Shown: positions 1-11,843 of the stretch, in pieces
Numbering within the stretch: the stretch's first letter is position 1
How the letters are laid out: each line of letters starts with the position of its first letter
Assembly (NCBI RefSeq): GCF_024713975.1
Contig: NC_091093.1
Location: 31,783,501 to 31,847,500 of the forward strand
DNA length: 64,000 nt
Origin: Paralichthys olivaceus
Lineage: Eukaryota; Chordata; Actinopteri; Pleuronectiformes; Paralichthyidae
Direction: 5' to 3'
Position numbers and translations under genes: made by a program
Notes under the pieces: generated by a model
Database searches by the model: none
Seen by the model: only the letters and a program-made list of their open reading frames with translations
Told to the model about the DNA's origin: nothing

Positions 1-216
1 AGCTGATGCTAATTAGTCAACAAATCAACCCAAACAAAATCATACTTCATGATTTGATCATAAATCATTTGTCAAGTTTTATATGCCAAGAAATATATCA
101 GGATAAATGTATTTGAGGATATAAGTATCAGTTTGTGTACTTCACTGACACCACTTTTCCCTGAAGTAGAAACGTTGTATAAAGCCTAGCCGCTAGCCTA
201 GCCGCTAGCATCTCAC

Positions 217-298
217 CTTTCTCGTTCCGGACCGGAACGGCTCCGGCCGTGGACTGGATCGGCGGCAGCTTCATGTTGAGCGCGTCGTGACTGGACAT
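217..298 (-). CDS. mfap1: MFAP1, first coding exon only (gene runs off the left edge)
   Basis: The minus strand reads from an ATG at 298 for 27 codons and ends at a good donor (GTGAGA, 211-216). The peptide contains PPIQSTAGAVPVRNEK, which I recognise as the conserved N-terminus of MFAP1, a nuclear spliceosome B-complex protein despite its name (microfibril-associated protein 1). A clean acceptor (pyrimidines then CAG) lies just upstream of the ATG at about 308, so the start codon sits near the beginning of exon 2. It may be a tandem CAGCAG acceptor. A 5' UTR exon probably lies near 520-640, but I could not place its donor. The remaining exons lie left of the window. The 3' end of HDDC3 faces this promoter. 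Recognition rests on about 27 residues, but the match is distinctive. Confidence 0.8.
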
Positions 299-660
299 GT
301 TCGACTGCTGAGAGGAAAATAAAATATAACCAAGAAAGACTCGGATTAATGAAGAACGGTAACCATGCTAGTGTATCCATGCTACTGTGACCATGCTACT
401 GTGACCATGCTAGTGTATCCATGCTAGTGTATCCATGCTAGTGTAACCATGCTAGTGTGACCATGCTACTGTGGTTAGCGACAACGAACCAGCAGGTTTG
501 TAGTAGAAAGTGTTAGAAGGAAGACGAACCTCTGTAAATCTGCTCAGAGGAAAATAACAACAGTTCGACTGCGACACAACAAACCAGCTCCAAGTCTCCT
601 CGACAGCGGAAGTGCTTCCTCGTCACCGGACAGGAAGTGGATTTGTTCCTATAGCATTCT
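299..660 (-). promoter_or_regulatory. MFAP1 5' UTR / promoter region
   Basis: Upstream (minus sense) of the MFAP1 coding exon. Two ETS-type GGAAGTG cores occur at about 608-614 and 633-639 in a locally GC-richer stretch, as expected for a housekeeping promoter. The transcription start is inferred, not seen. Confidence 0.4.
361..478. repeat. Short tandem repeat in MFAP1 5' intron
   Basis: About ten imperfect copies of a 12-13 bp unit, xCCATGCTAxTGT, with variants GTGACCATGCTACT and GTATCCATGCTAGT. It lies between the putative 5' UTR exon and the first coding exon. No coding potential. Confidence 0.8.
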
Positions 661-1641
661 GTCAATGGTTCCGCCCATAGGTGGTCTTACATAATCTAAA
701 GTTTAAAAACTACTGTTATATTAATTTTTGATCAAACATTTTTCTATAACTTGTTTTGTAGGATATCTCTTTGGTCTAAATTTACTTGAATCCAAAGTTT
801 AACAATTAGCTGCCTTATTTCTTGCTCATATTTCATTGTAATTTAATCATATTTTCCAGTTTTAAGCAAAGTTGATATTATTGTTTCTTGCTGTCTGTCT
901 CATTTCTCTCTTTCCTTTGATTGTCCTTTCATGTCTTTCTCCCATTGTTTCTGCTTCCTTTCCTTCTGTTTAAAGATGTTCTTAGTCGTTACTGAAGCTG
1001 GCGGACACATCAGTGCATTTTATTTATTTAATACATTTAATTCATTTGAATTGAGTATTCGGTTTGTTGTCTTTCAATCAAAATGTCTGACTAATGATAA
1101 TCTTGAATCTGAACAAAATATGCTCTTAATGGCTGTGTGTCCTCTATCCACTCACATTATACAATTACTTCTCCTGTATATACCTACAGCCCCTCACTCA
1201 TCTTTCTCCCTATTTTAATAAAAATTCTGGAATTATAATTGCTACTCCCACCTTCTTGAATAAATTCTTTGATGCAACTGTATAAACCTGGATATAACTG
1301 TAACCATCAATATATCCCTGTATTGTATTGAAAATATCTCTATTTTCCTTTTTTAATAATGTGACATTGTAGATGGAATTTATTTATTTTAGATGTAACT
1401 TTTATATCTAGAAATATGTTGAAATATGTCTTTGGTGAAAAAGTGACTGCAACTGTGTCTGAGGGTCTTCAACAGAAAACAGTTTCCTACAACTTCCAAA
1501 TACTGATTCATGCCTGACGTCACTACAGCAAAGTTTAAACATGAGCTCAAGTGTTTGGATGGGTTTCAACAGTGTAGTAGCAAGAGATAAAAAATTAAAT
1601 GTCCCAGCAAAATAATACAACTAAGAAGTAAGAAATTAAGA
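661..1641. other. MFAP1-HDDC3 intergenic spacer, no gene seen
   Basis: AT-rich sequence with only short chance reading frames (the longest, 931-1218, resembles nothing I know). I see no repeat family or splice-bounded exon. It separates the MFAP1 promoter from the HDDC3 polyadenylation site. Confidence 0.6.
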
Positions 1642-1647
1642 TTTATT
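1642..1647 (-). terminator. HDDC3 polyadenylation signal AATAAA
   Basis: Minus-strand AATAAA about 57 bp past the HDDC3 stop codon (1704). It is the first such hexamer downstream, implying a very short 3' UTR. Confidence 0.6.
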
Positions 1648-1703
1648 AGCATTAGCACAAATGAAGTTTTAATATATTTGTGAGTGAAATCTTCAGTTTT
1701 CAG

Positions 1704-3037
1704 TCAGATTGTTGAGACTCTTCTGTGTTTGAACAGCTCGTCCAGCTTCTCTTCCAGAACCGAGCTCGTTCCTCTCAGGCCTTTAACCACTTCTGACGAC
1801 CAATCAAAATACTCCTGCACCCGCTCCGCTGTCCAACCTAAACACACACACACACATGGATAGAGTAACCGGTACACTGTGAAGGACTGGTACTTTAACC
1901 AAATATTTTTGTTGCCAAGAATTGTAGTAAAGCTCTTTAAAAACAACAGAACAGCGTGATAGCAGTGAAATGCTGACCAACAGGTGTGCAGCGGTTCAGG
2001 TCCCTCAGGTTGTACAGTTTATCAGCCAGTTTGACCAGTTTGGCTTGATGACTGCAATGAGCCGCGTGTTCCACCTGCAGACGTTTCCTCTCCTGTTTGG
2101 GTAGACTCTTCTCGTCGGTCACCTCCTGGACGATATGAGCCACGGTCGGCCCAAACTTGATCTCGAGCTCGGCAGGCGTGGTGTCAGTGTCCTCCACGGT
2201 GTCATGAAGCAGAGCAGCCTGCGGGCAGGACATGTACAGTTCAGTGATTGAGGCCCTATTCACACCTGCTCTTAACGTCTGTCCTGAGAACTGATCATGT
2301 TTAGCTTGTTCACTTCCTGCCCTTTATGCAAATAATCACAACTGTCATTGGCGTTCAAGAAGAAGAAATAATGTTGTTTTTACAAAGTTTAGTTTACAGA
2401 TGTGTCTCATGACAAAGTTGTTTGCGTGTGTGTGTGTTTGTGTCAGCAGTGGGCGAGAGAGGAGGGACTGAATGAACAAGAAGGAAGAAGAAAGACTTCG
2501 CCATTTAATCATTATGTGTGGACTTTGTGACCACAAACAAATCAATGTGTCGAGACTGAAAAGTGTCAACATACTATTGTTTCATTGTGAAAGTTTAGCG
2601 TCAGCTCAGTAGACTTCATACGTGGCCCAGGACACGTTCACACAGTGAAAGAATCCAAGTAACAACATACCTGCAAAACCTCAATGTCTGTGACGCCTCC
2701 TTCATGGCTGAGGATTCTTGCTACTCCTAAAAGTACACACACACACACGAAGTTAAGATTTCACTTTATATACAGTCTATGGTCAGAACACTGAACTTAA
2801 AGGTCAAGTATCATAAGATTTCACTTTAGATACAGTCTATGGTCACGGGGCTCCAGTTGTTGTTTCCGCGGTGACACGGACAGATTAGCGAGCAGCACCT
2901 GAAGTCATGGCGGTCAAGAACGTACCGATTGGATGATTGATATACGGAGTTTTATCCGCATCTTTGCGTCGCTGGTTACGATGTTTCTCTGCAGAGAAAT
3001 AAACCGTCTCTAGCAGCAGAAGTGCGTCTGAGTTCAT
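1704..3037 (-). CDS. hddc3: HDDC3 / MESH1, HD-domain (p)ppGpp and NADPH phosphohydrolase
   Basis: Four exons (3037-2926, 2726-2671, 2218-1978, 1837-1704) join in phase to 180 aa; human MESH1 has 179. It is the metazoan member of the RelA/SpoT hydrolase family, a small cytosolic Mn-dependent enzyme. It hydrolyses ppGpp in vitro, and NADPH is its recognised physiological substrate in animals. The metal-binding HD residues are intact: His35 (INHPIG), His61-Asp62 (LLHDTVEDT) and Asp122 (KLADKLYNL), all at the human numbering. The C-terminus (VQEYFDW...VKGLRG) also fits. The start is the only ATG in exon 1 and gives the family N-terminus. All introns are GT/AG. The gene is divergent from VPS33B, with 426 bp between start codons. 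Nothing suggests damage. Assignment is near certain. Confidence 0.97.
2735..2750. repeat. Short CA microsatellite in HDDC3 intron 1
   Basis: A brief (AC)n run a few bases upstream of the exon-2 acceptor on the minus strand. Confidence 0.6.
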
Positions 3038-3463
3038 GGTGAAAAATCAATTAACAGGAAATAACACTGCGTCAAACGTCGCATCAACGGAAGTAGAGGG
3101 GTCCGTTGGTTTGAAGAGTCCGGGGATAAACAGCTGTCAGTTTAGCTACAGAAGCTGCTAGCTGCTCATGTGATGTGTCAGATATTCTCTTTATTCTTCT
3201 TATTTATTCTCTCTTACAGGGTGAGATCAGGGTGAGATCAGGGTGAGATCAGGGTCGATTCCTTTGTTTAATGAATATTATCATTTCATATCGGTGTCAG
3301 CACTTTGACAGTAATCTGTGAGAGTCGCTGTGTTTTTAGCCAACAAGCTAATCGAGCTCTCAGGGTTCTGTTGTTTCTGAGTCTGATTCTTATGGGACAG
3401 TTTTTACTCGTTATTTCGAGGAGTGGATGAGTCACCACCCTCGTGTCCCTGCTGTGGCCCAGA
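3038..3463. promoter_or_regulatory. HDDC3-VPS33B divergent promoter
   Basis: The start codons of two head-to-head genes are 426 bp apart. The interval holds an ETS-type CGGAAGT near 3088 and a perfect 13-bp triplicate (GGGTGAGATCAG, about 3219-3256) that directly follows a pyrimidine-rich TTACAG, so part may be a spliced VPS33B leader. A bidirectional promoter is inferred from geometry. Confidence 0.55.
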
Positions 3464-6400
3464 ATGGCTCACGGTGGCCGAACAGACTCTCCGGAGCTCC
3501 CGGACTTCTCTCTGCTGAAGAGGCTGGCCAGAGATCAGCTGATCTACCTGCTGGAACAGGTGAGATCCACTCACACACTTCTGTAAAAACATCAGTGTCC
3601 TCAGCAAATGTTATACATCTTTATGTACAGTCTACGGTTTACACTCAATTACTCTGAAATGATCAAGCAGCTGTTTTATTGTTAGAAATAAATCAGTATA
3701 TCTCATATGATATTATATTAATATGTTCTATTACATAGTAAAAGTGTCTGTTTGTGATGTTCTGTTCTCTTATTAAATAATATTATATTATTATATTACA
3801 TAGTAAACGTGTCTGTAATGTTCTGTTCTCTTATCATATTATATTATTATAATATATTATTTTACTACACAGTAAAAGTTTCTGTTTGTAGTGTTCTGTT
3901 CTTTATTTTATCGATTGCTGTTGAATAGATTTAGTCCTCACTGTCTTGTTGTCTCACAGCTGCCAGGGAAGAAGGACCTGTTCATTGAGGCTGACTTGAT
4001 GAGTCCACTGGATCGTATTGCTAATGTTTCAACACTTAAGGTGAAAGTCATCAGCTTTTATCTTATTGACATGAGAAAAACAACTGCGCTGCCTCAGAGG
4101 CTTTTACTAACATTTGGTCTTGTTTTATTTCAGCAACATGAGGTTGACAAACTCTACAAAGTGGAATATAAATCTATTGTCAGCACCTCAGATCAGTGAG
4201 TACACACACACACACACACACACTCACTCACTCACACACACGATGATGTGACTGCATGACAATGTGCTGTGTCTCTCTCAGACTCTGTTTCCTGATCCGG
4301 CCAAGAATACACACTGTAAAGTGGATCTGTGGTAAGTAGAGTCAGATGTTTTCTTTTTGAAATGTTTTCAACTTTTTTTATGTTTATTTCATAGATCTTG
4401 AATGAAATTATAGCAGAAAGATGGATACATGTATATATAGTCAACAAAGAAAACTATCACTGGAGAAACTATCAAATTGAAAATTATCAGCTGTAAATGT
4501 AACTAATTACATAAGCGTTGTTTTTTTGTTCATGTTTAGTTTATCTACGAGGAATAAAGTTATCCTAACCCTGTGTTGAGTTTGTTACCTGAGGTGAAAA
4601 CATTATTGAATGTCCGTTTATCAGATGTCAGTAAATCTCAGTTACCTGTTTTAGAATGAGTTGAAACGTGATGTGTTGAGTTATTGAACTGACTCTATCT
4701 TACTATTCTGTTATTCTGTGATCTCACACTTCCTGCTGTAAAGAGTTTTATGTGGGAAACTCTGACACAGTACAAACTAACTGCTGCTTCTGCTCTGATG
4801 CTGAAGCTGCGACGCTAAGTGTTTATCACTAGCGGTCTGTAGTGGAAACCCTGTATTTACACTTTTTTGTCACCACTGTTTGACATTTTTCATTCTCTCA
4901 TCTCTGCTGCAGTCTGTGTGTGTGAGTGTAAATTCTGCAGAGGGTTGAAGATGAAGCAACTCGACTCGATCAAATACAGAGACACCAGCTCAATGCTTGG
5001 TGCACCAGTGTGACCAAGGAAAATGTTTTGCAGGTTTTTGGTCTCATGTGCACTCTGGAACTTTGGTGTTGAACTCTGTAGAAACTCTGTGACTTCATCA
5101 TATTGTCACTTGCATCAAAAGTCTAAGGTCTGTATTTCATGCTGTATTCTTTGTTCCAGATGTGGCCAATGCAGACAAAGCTGCAGGAAGATTCAGAAGA
5201 TACAAGATAATCTTCACCCCACAGAAGGTATTTCCTGCTCTGCTGCTGTGATTTGTTTTGAATGAAGTTCTTGATATTTATATATGGGGCGACTGTGGCT
5301 TAGGTGGTAGAGCGAGTCATCCACTAACAGGGACGACAGTCCTTCGATCCCTGTCTCCCCCAGTCCTTGTGCTGAAGTGTCCTTGGGCAAGATACTGAAC
5401 CCCGAATTGCCTCTGATGGCTGTGCCGGCATATGATTAATATATGATAGAGGAAGTGCTGCACATACATGCTCTATGTAAACGTGTGATCTATATTAATA
5501 CAGAAGTTATATACCACATATTTACTTGCCGACCATCTTGTGTCATCCAGTTCTTTGCATGTGAGGCGGTGCTGGAGGAGCAGGGGATCTTTGGTGGTGA
5601 GAATCTTTCTGTCTTCACATTTATTTTGAGTAGAAATAATCAGTGTTAATAAAAAGTTCATAGAAGTTGTTAAACTTGTTTTTGTCGTTTCGCAGATGTG
5701 ACCATCGATGAATGGGCGTTCTACCTTCTTCCACTTGACGATGACATCATCAGTCTGGAGCTGCCAGAATTCTTTCGAGACAATTTCCTGGTAAAGACAG
5801 AAACTGAAAAAGAGCTGATATGATTTGTTGATTCTCTGTGAAGCTGACGGTATTTTTTTTGTTTAAGTTTGTCCGTCCGTCTGTTTGTCCATCTATCGGC
5901 CCCACTCTTCTGAACGTAATATTTCAGGAACCATGTGAGGAAATTTCTTCTAATTGACTCGAGGATGAACTGATGAACTGACCTTTTGGTCTTGTGAACG
6001 TAATTATCTCAGGAACACCTTGAGTGAAGTTTCTAAAATTTTGCAGAAACGTTCACATAGACTCAATGAACTGATTTTGAAGGTCGAAGGTTGCTGTGAT
6101 TTCTCAAAAGAAAATTGAGATATCAAGATTTCTTTGAGGGTATGTCTTGATGTTCACTTTGACTCAAAGATGAACTGATGTGGTCAAATGTCACTGTGAC
6201 CTCACATCACATGTTTTTATCCTTAACTCAAAAATGTTTTCTTCGTATGACGAAACACATTAATAACATTTAATAATTTACTTCAAAATCTTCACTACAA
6301 CTATTATTAGTCTGGACAGACATTTTTACTTACAAAAATAACTGTACGCTTGTGTTTTTGTAGCTTGTAGTTTGTAAATGATCAAACTTTCCACAGGCAG

Positions 6401-9400
6401 GGGACCAGCGCTGGGTGAGGACCGCTGCCAGCGCTCTGCACCTCCTTCACTCTGTTTACGGTCCGTTCTCCAAGATCTACGGGATTGGAAGATGCTCCAA
6501 GGTGTGGTATGATCAGAGACTGTCAGGTCTTCTAAAGATAATGTTCTGATGAAGGACTGAAGCCTCATTGATTGTGTCTGGTGCCAGATGACGTACGAGC
6601 TGTGGAGGGAGCAGGTAGAAGAGGAAGAAACAAAAGCCTGTCAGGCTGAAATAGGAAAAGTTTTTCTTATCGACAGAGGTAAAAAGCTTCGTATCCTTTT
6701 CCCAGTGGACATCTTACCATGCAGTTTTTTATTATTTAACATCAACATTGTGTTTTGCAGATGTGGACTTTGTCACTCCTCTGTGCTCTCAAGTTGTCTA
6801 CGAAGGACTCGTGGATGATATATTTAGAATCAAATGTGGTGGGTCTCAAATCGACATTTGAATTATTTTACTCCTTTAACTTGTTTTAAAATACAGATTT
6901 ATCCTTTTTATTTTTTGTACCTTTTTTTAGCTTCCTTTATTTTGTCGTTTTATGCCATGGGTTTAATTTTGTCTGTTGTTTTTAATATCCCTCTACAGTC
7001 TGTGCCTGAAATGTGCTTTATAAATAAAACTGCCTTGCTTTGCAGGATGTGTGGAGTTTGGAGCTGATGTTACTTCCTCTGACAAAAGTTTGAAGGTCAT
7101 GCTGAACTCTCAGGATAAGGTATGAGCGACACTGGATCTCATCTCTGATCATGTTGATCATGATGATTAAAAGTTAAACGTTCTATGAACTCACGTAGGT
7201 CTTCAATGAAATCAGAAACGAGCATTTCTCCAACGTCTTTGGGTTTCTCAGTCAGAAAGCCAGAAATCTCCAGACTGCATATGATGTGAGTAAATGTTCG
7301 TTCCCCTCATCAGACTTTGTGACTCAACTGAGGTAACTGACTCTTTTTCTTCATTCTTCGACAGAAGCGTCGGGGGATGGACATAAAGCAGATGAAGACG
7401 TTTGTGTCAGAAGAGTTAAAAGGGTTAAAACAAGAGCATCGGCTGCTAAGCCTGCGTGAGTACGACTTTTACTGTACACATGTACTTGTACTCTGTGACA
7501 TTATTGTACTGCACATGTGTACCTGTTCTGTAATATATTATACCGTACATGTGTACCTGTACAGTGTGACATACTTCACTGTACACATGTCCTTGTAGTG
7601 TGACATATTTTACTGTACATGTGTACCTGTACTGTGTGATGTATTTTAAAGCTGCAGTGCTGAAGTGCACCTTCTCTCTTCCAGACATCGGTGCGAGTGA
7701 ATCAATCATGAAGAAAAAGACGAAGCAGGATTTCCAGGAGCTGTTGAAAACAGAACACTGTAAGATTACGTTCAGAGTTTAGTTAAACGTGTACCTTGAA
7801 AAATATTTCGTCAATAAATGATTTGTTCAGTCATATTTTTGTTTATTCCTTGTTTTCTCTTCTAGCTTTACTTGAAGGATTTGAAATTCGTGAATGTATT
7901 TCTTTCATAGAGGAGCATATCAACAGACAGGTGCTTTTACTTAAACACAGAGTTGTAAACAGGTCAAATAATAATTTTAATAATATGATGGAACCTTATT
8001 TATTTCTTTTTTTAAAGGTCTCCATGATAGAAAGTCTGAGGCTGCTTTGTCTTCTGTCCATCACAGAAAATGGTGAGTTGTCTTTTGATAAACAAATATA
8101 AATCTAATTATTCTCAAGTTGTGTTAATAACTGTGAGATGTTATTTTCTCTCAGGACTCCTGCCAAAAGATTACCGCTCGTTAAAATCACAGTATCTACA
8201 GGTGAGCCTCAATAAGAGAAGCTGCTGACAAATGTTTTCAAAGTCACTAAATAATTAGACATAGTTTTAGGAAACATCTACATTTGATATTTTATTTGTG
8301 GTATTTTTACTTCTCTTGAAGTTATTTTCTATCTTTGTATGTTTGATACAAACAGGCTGGGAATGTTGTCCTTTTAGGGGCGAGGTCATTTGGTGTTTGA
8401 TTGTATAAAGATCTGAATGAGATTAGTTCCTCTTATTTGTTAGCCTATTTAGTAGTGACATATTATAACCCTCTTTAGAGAGTGTCGGCCTGCTCCTGAG
8501 CAAGTAAAGTAAATGATTTATTTCCACCAGCTTCTTTAACATTTGATAAGAACGACAATGGCCAGCTGTTTTTTTTCAAACACTTGAGTTTTCAGTCGAT
8601 TTAATGAGTTTTTTACTGAGAGCCACAGACTCAGGACAGTGTCAGATGTCAGAGAGAGTCAGAGAGAGGTCAACTCGTATGTATTGGTCTTTTTATTCAC
8701 TGACAAACAGAAATTGACCGAATATGGCTGTGCCATGTTAATGTGGCCCACAGTTTAGGAGCAACCTTTGTGTAACGTTGAGTCTGCTTGACATCATCAG
8801 AGCTACGGAGTGGACCACCTGCTCACATTTGCCCACCTGAGGCAGTCGGGGCTGCTGGTGGAGCAGCAGCCGGGCGAAACACTGACCGTCATGGAGAGCA
8901 AAGTGGGTAAACTGGTCAACGACAAAGCTGCAGGTGAAACGGCTTCTTCCTCATCACAGTTATCGAATCTCTGGCTACTGGATATGACTAATGAATGGTT
9001 TTGTGTACATTTTGTGTAACTCTCCTGATCCTCATCACTTTTGTCTTTTTAAAATTATCTTTTCTTCCAGGAAAGCTGACTGACGCCTTCTCCTCTCTGG
9101 CAAAGAAGAGTAATTTCAGAGCCTTGAGTAAAAAGCTGAACCTGGTAAAGTTTTGTCAACTTTTCTAGATTTATTTCCTAAGAATCTTATTCATCTCACT
9201 GACAAAGATTAGAAACTGGATTATCATTTTTTGTGTGAAGGTGCCCAAGTCAGATGAAGAATATGACCTGCGGGTTCCACGAGACATGGCTTACATCTTC
9301 AGCGGAGCTTACATCCCTTTGAGCTGCAAACTCATTGAGCAGGTGAGTGAATCAGAAGGATGATCTGAGCTGTGGCTCAAGAGGTGGAGAGGGTCGTTCA

Positions 9401-10748
9401 CTAACCAGAAGGTCAGTGGTTTGAACTCCGGCTCCTCCACTCTGCTTCAGAATTGTTGTGCTGACAATGTGTGAATGGTGTGTGATAGAAAAAGCTCTGT
9501 GGCCAATAAGACTGGAAAAAGCCCAGTTAAATTCAGTCCGTTTCACCATGTACTGAGCGACTGGTTAGTTCGAGACAATAACATGAGGAAAGTGTGTGTA
9601 ATGTGTTGTGATATGTACGTCAGTGTCGTGTTGTCTCCTCGTGTGTTGTGTAGGTGCTGGAGCGAGATGGATGGACGGGGCTTGAAGAAGTCACCAGGCT
9701 GCTGAATGGACATGACTTTTCTGTAACAGGTTCAGTCACCAGGAGATTTGTTGAAGTTGAAGGAGATATTAAAAATGAATAATTTTTTAATCTGTTGAAA
9801 TTAAGATACTTGCACAAACCTGCCTAGATGTTTAAGTTTTCAGCACTTTAAGTCAAATTAAGATGCATTTGGGCAGTAAAGAAAAAAAGAAAAGAAAAAA
9901 CAAATCAAGAAGAAAAGAATCATTGCTTGCATCACTCAGTGGAGTTACACACATACAAGGGTTTAGTCACCAGGTCAGAAGAGAAGAAATAAATGTATTA
10001 TCTGATTAACATGACCTGGTTTCTCTGGGAAACCTCCATGTAGACAAACAGCAGGACTAAAGCTACATGTCGCTGTTTGAAGTAATGAGTGATGAGGTTT
10101 TCTGTCTAATCAGGTAGCAACGGAGCAGATTTAAGAGCAAAGAATGATGCTCAGCGCATTGTCCTGGTCGTGTTCCTCGGAGGCTGCACCTTCTCTGAGA
10201 TCTCAGCCCTACGCTTCCTCGGCAGAGAGAGAGGTAAACGTGACCCTCTGTTCTTCAAGTGTGAACCGGTCATCTAGATTCCAATATGCACCCAAATGAA
10301 AACTTTTTTAAAGAACACGAAGGAGAGAAAGGGTAATTTAAAGGTTATTTAGTTATTGCGAACATACATGAATCAAATTAATCTCTAAAAAAGATTTGAA
10401 GCAAATTTAGCTACTCGCTAGTTTCCATTTGTGGTTCCCCCTCTAGGGTCAGGTGAACAGAAAGCATAAAATTCTCAACTACAAATGGACCAACAACCTA
10501 CAGTGTGCAATGATAATAATAATAATATAGAATACAGACTGATATATCCACCACTCCTTCCTCTCAGTGTTGGAGTTTCGGTGCTGGAGTTTTTTTCACT
10601 TCTGCTGCTCTTGTTGCTTTGAGTGAAACAGTCTTGTTTTAATTAACGACGCTGTTTTCTGATTTCAGGTTATAAATTCATTGTGGTAACAACTGCCATC
10701 ACCAACAGTTCGAGGCTAATTGAAGCTTTGCTGGACAACCATGTGTGA
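3464..10748 (+). CDS. vps33b: VPS33B, Sec1/Munc18-family vesicle-tethering protein
   Basis: Twenty-three exons, all phase-consistent, give 616 aa (human 617): 3464-3559, 3960-4040, 4134-4195, 4282-4331, 5160-5227, 5551-5596, 5696-5790, 6397-6501, 6588-6678, 6761-6838, 7046-7119, 7199-7285, 7365-7455, 7685-7759, 7866-7930, 8018-8072, 8155-8201, 8801-8933, 9071-9144, 9241-9342, 9654-9729, 10114-10233, 10669-10748. VPS33B is the SM-family subunit that pairs with VIPAS39 in endosomal recycling and lysosome-related organelle (alpha-granule, lamellar body) sorting; human loss causes ARC syndrome. The N-terminus ([20 protein letters not shown]), the SM core ([21 protein letters not shown] across exons 9-10) and the C-terminal [19 protein letters not shown] are all intact. 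The start at 3464 gives the family N-terminus [15 protein letters not shown]; an upstream ATG at 3427 is in another frame. SINEs sit in the introns at 5.3 and 9.4 kb. Confidence 0.98.
4202..4241. repeat. CA/CTCA microsatellite in VPS33B intron 3
   Basis: An (AC)n run grading into (ACTC)n immediately after the exon-3 donor. Confidence 0.6.
5283..5430 (+). repeat. tRNA-derived SINE in VPS33B intron 5
   Basis: The head resembles a tRNA gene: A-box-like GGCTTAGGTGGTAGAGCG and B-box-like CCTTCGATCCC. The body carries AAGTGTCCTTGGGCAAGATA, which I know from a common fish SINE. There is no plausible mature tRNA anticodon arm or terminator, so I call it a retroposon rather than a tRNA gene. Confidence 0.75.
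5865..6225 (+). repeat. Dispersed fish repeat in VPS33B intron 7
   Basis: Repeated phrases (TTTCAGGAACC, GGTCTTGTGAACGTAAT, CACTGTGACCTCAC) resemble a dispersed element also present around 30.37-30.54 kb. The family name is not known to me. Boundaries are approximate. Confidence 0.45.
7480..7650. repeat. Minisatellite in VPS33B intron 13
   Basis: About five copies of a unit near 33 bp built on TGTACATGTGTACCTGTA...GTGACATA. The palindromic core TACACATGTGTA recurs. It begins some 25 bp after the exon-13 donor. Confidence 0.75.
9360..9562 (+). repeat. Full-length tRNA-derived SINE in VPS33B intron 20
   Basis: tRNA-like head (GTGGCTCAAGAGGTGGAGAG, then GGTTTGAACTCC), a body with GTGTGAATGGTGTGTGATAG, and a tail resembling the fish SINE ending AAATTCAGTCCGTTTCACCA. 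It starts about 20 bp after the exon-20 donor and is in the same orientation as the gene. More complete than the 5.3 kb copy. Confidence 0.75.
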
Positions 10749-11140
10749 GACGTGTCAGCTCATCATGACGGACAGAAGCCACACACATGTCTGAGTGAAC
10801 TCTTCATGCTTCATTCCCTCCAGCTCTGACATGACAGATGGAAAGTTTCCTCATGCTCTGATTCTGTTGTCAAAACAACTGTGAAGATGTCTCATGTAAA
10901 AACAGTGAATGTTTTTAACAGACGTTGAAGCTTTTCCTTGTGTTTTTTGTCTCAATTTCAAAATATATAGAACAGATCTGCTTGTTGTTGTGTCATATGA
11001 TTAGTAATCAGATAGAAGACACAAAAATCAAATTCCTACGCAAAACGTATAAAGAAATATCTCATACATGTTACAGCATTCCTGTTTTCTGAGTTTGTGA
11101 CAGAAGTGAGCTATGTCACAATCTGTCAGAGGTGAAGTGT
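10749..11140 (+). other. VPS33B 3' UTR and downstream spacer
   Basis: No reading frame of interest. This is probably the VPS33B 3' UTR. I saw no strong AATAAA before about 11513 (AAAATAAAG), so the polyadenylation site is uncertain. Confidence 0.45.
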
Positions 11141-11500
11141 TGATTTATGACATGACACATACATGATTTATTAGTAATCACATACATGACACACACATGA
11201 ATTATTATTCACATATATGACACATACATGATTTATTACATTACACACATGATTTACTATCTATCATACATGACACACAAACATGACATACATGATTTAT
11301 GACATCACATATATGACACATGATTTATGACATCGCATACATGATTTATTACATGACACATACATGATTGATTACGTCACATACATGATTTATTACATGA
11401 CACACACATGAATTAATATTCACATATATGACACATGATTTATGACATCACATCCATGATTGATTACGTCACATACATGACACATGATTTATTGAAGTGA
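11140..11500. repeat. Minisatellite between VPS33B and PRC1
   Basis: About a dozen irregular copies of CATACATGATTTATTACATGACACA-type units with deletions. AT-rich, non-coding, ending about 190 bp before the PRC1 promoter motifs. Confidence 0.85.
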
Positions 11501-11559
11501 CGATTTCAGTTTAAAATAAAGTTTCAACAGGAAACCGGTTTGAGCGTTTGTTTCACTCA

Positions 11560-11843
11560 CCGGGTCGTTCCGTGGTGGGCGGGTACATGTTACTGTGAGC
11601 TTCGTGAGCTCCCCGCCCCCGCGGTACACGGCAGTGTCACACAACGCGCGCTCCCGCGGAAGGAGCCAATCACAGAGCAGAGTGCGCGGATTTTGAACAA
11701 CAGACAAACGGATGAAGAGAAGTTTCTGCTCAGAAACGAGTTGAGTTGTTTTGAATCTTAGAGTTTGAGTTGAACTAAACTAAACTAAACAACTACCCGA
11801 GGTCAGCAAACACCTTCAACCACAACTCGAGCTGAAGTCCACG
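11560..11843 (+). promoter_or_regulatory. PRC1 promoter with CCAAT box and CHR-like site
   Basis: GC-rich segment directly before PRC1. CCAAT is at 11666-11670 (NF-Y type). Downstream is GCGCGG (11684-11689) followed after two bases by TTTGAA (11692-11697). TTTGAA is a known CHR (cell-cycle genes homology region) form bound by DREAM/MuvB, and human PRC1 is an established G2/M target of that complex. The spacing to the CDE-like GC element is not exactly canonical. A GGGCGGG GC-box-like run lies at about 11578-11584. Confidence 0.6.

Noticed and set aside
361-478. CRISPR-like array
   Set aside because: Repeats are contiguous without unique spacers, in a vertebrate genome.
5283-5360. Possible genuine tRNA gene
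   Set aside because: A- and B-box-like words are present but the arms do not pair well, no T-run terminator follows, and the body continues as a known SINE type.
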